From Ignavibacteriota bacterium (GTDB lineage: Bacteria; Bacteroidota; Ignavibacteria; Ignavibacteriales; Melioribacteraceae), in NCBI GenBank assembly GCA_002698995.1, contig PAAX01000005.1, positions 1 to 64,000 of the forward strand: a stretch of DNA of 64,000 nucleotides, given 5' to 3'. Position 1 is the first letter of the stretch. Every line of letters begins with the position of its first letter. Below the pieces are notes generated by a model that was not told where the DNA came from, ran no database searches, and saw only the letters and a list, made by a program, of their open reading frames with translations. The position numbers and the translations under genes were made by a program. This document shows, one piece after another, positions 63,309-64,000 of this stretch.

Positions 63309-64000
63309 TTAGATTTTGTTTACTATGTCTTCTATAATATTAACTGCATGAAATCTTGAATTTTCAATAAACCACTTACCTGTATCTAAACCGCAGCAAA
63401 CAACTCCGGCTAAATAAATTCCTTTTATATTGGTTTCAAAAGTAACTTCATCATAAATAGGTTCTTTAGAAAAATCATCTTTTAGTTGAATTCCAATTTT
63501 GCTTAAAAAATCAAAATCGGGATGGTAGCCAGTCATTGCAAGAACAAAATCATTTTCTAATTTTAATAATGCGGAAGGAGTTTTGATTAACACATACTTA
63601 TCATTTATTTCAATAAGTTCAGAATTAAAATATGCTTTAATGGAATTTTCTCTAATCCTGTTTTCTATATCCGGTTTTACCCAGTATTTTACATTATCTT
63701 CCAAGCGGTCTTTTCTAATTACCATCGTAACTTCGGATGCACCGTATCTGTAAGTTTCCAACGCAACGTCAACTGCTGAATTTCCACCCCCGATTACTAA
63801 AACTTTTTGATCTACGTATGCATGCGGTTCATCATAATAATGTTTTACTTTTGGGAGTTCTTCCCCTTTAATATTAAGTCTATTTACTTTATCATAAAAT
63901 CCGATTGCAATTATTACCTTCTTAGCAGAATAGATTCCTTTAGATGATTCTACAATAAAGCTTCCCTCTTCTCTCTTTAATGAATTGACTTTTTCATAAG
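63309..64000 (-). CDS. YpdA-family NAD(P)-disulfide reductase, 5' end beyond window
   Basis: The visible part runs in one open frame to the window end (about 230 residues), although the first ATG inside is at 63761. It has a YEKVNSLKREEGSF strand, VIIAIGFYDKVNRLNIKGEELPKVKHYYDE, the second nucleotide-binding motif VLVIGGGNSAVDVALETYRYG and VLAMTGYHPDFDFL. It ends with IYLAGVVCCGLDTGKWFIENSRFHA. This is the YpdA (bacillithiol disulfide reductase) pattern. If a bacillithiol pathway exists in this organism, this gene would recycle it. The 5' part is not visible. Confidence 0.88.
   Translation of the reverse strand, partial: YEKVNSLKREEGSFIVESSKGIYSAKKVIIAIGFYDKVNRLNIKGEELPKVKHYYDEPHAYVDQKVLVIGGGNSAVDVALETYRYGASEVTMVIRKDRLEDNVKYWVKPDIENRIRENSIKAYFNSELIEINDKYVLIKTPSALLKLENDFVLAMTGYHPDFDFLSKIGIQLKDDFSKEPIYDEVTFETNIKGIYLAGVVCCGLDTGKWFIENSRFHAVNIIEDIVNKI

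Overview
The window is an AT-rich stretch of bacterial chromosome that most resembles the Ignavibacteria (Ignavibacteriales, in the Bacteroidota/Chlorobiota neighbourhood). Three things point there. Two secreted proteins end in type IX secretion sorting domains with the NPFNPST signature. The cbb3 oxidase is of the fused CcoN-CcoO type. There are three S46 dipeptidyl-peptidases, a family concentrated in Bacteroidota-like organisms. No rRNA, tRNA, CRISPR array, prophage or transposase gene was seen. The lineage is an inference from protein style, not from a marker gene.

Layout. 1-205 is a five-unit 41-bp tandem repeat, followed by an unknown small gene. 701-3111 is a two-gene restriction-modification unit: a TdeIII-like endonuclease and an amino-methyltransferase with an N-terminal HTH-like segment. 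3232-5369 holds a membrane-anchored SH3-like lipoprotein, a 181-bp inverted-repeat element (4428-4608) and an SDR-family protein lacking the usual catalytic tyrosine. 5616-13970 is one tightly packed cytochrome cbb3 oxidase operon: copper ATPase ccoI, ccoS, fused ccoNO, ccoQ, mono-haem ccoP, ccoG, fixH and a SafE-like membrane protein.

14438-25551 has a strong phosphate theme. It contains two PAP2 phosphatases, an HD-domain protein fused to a Pycsar-effector-like membrane module, a SixA phosphohistidine phosphatase and polyphosphate kinase 1. It also contains an outer-membrane barrel protein whose N-terminal half looks like a divergent kinase fold, a SdiA-regulated/phytase-like propeller, a porin O/P-type barrel and a CotH-type kinase lipoprotein. 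This is the best candidate in the window for an undescribed multi-gene system, possibly envelope phosphorylation coupled to polyphosphate. The functional link is inferred from gene content and spacing only.

25618-34536 carries a chemoreceptor preceded by a stand-alone TonB C-terminal domain protein, an isochorismatase-like hydrolase, a C39-like cysteine protease, a Ddl-like ATP-grasp enzyme, an LHPP/HDHD2-like HAD phosphatase, the ferrous iron genes feoAB with a palindrome upstream, a corrinoid adenosyltransferase and a DUF1289 protein. 34606-43263 is a minus-strand run of exported peptidases: one S9 and three S46 paralogues. All three S46 proteins carry the DPP7-type glycine at the specificity position. 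A zinc-ribbon gene hidden at 43354-43662 seems to start with ATC.

43808-64000 holds phosphohexomutase, a 72-aa orphan gene, a Ca2+/Na+ exchanger, mfd, a Cache-domain chemoreceptor, an exported protein of unknown function, an M28 peptidase with a T9SS tail, a DUF4159 / DUF4175-like / MurI-like operon, an FG-GAP T9SS protein, an M14 carboxypeptidase and the 3' part of a YpdA-like disulfide reductase cut by the window end. Together the genes suggest a protein- and peptide-degrading, flagellated or otherwise chemotactic bacterium that can respire at low oxygen.
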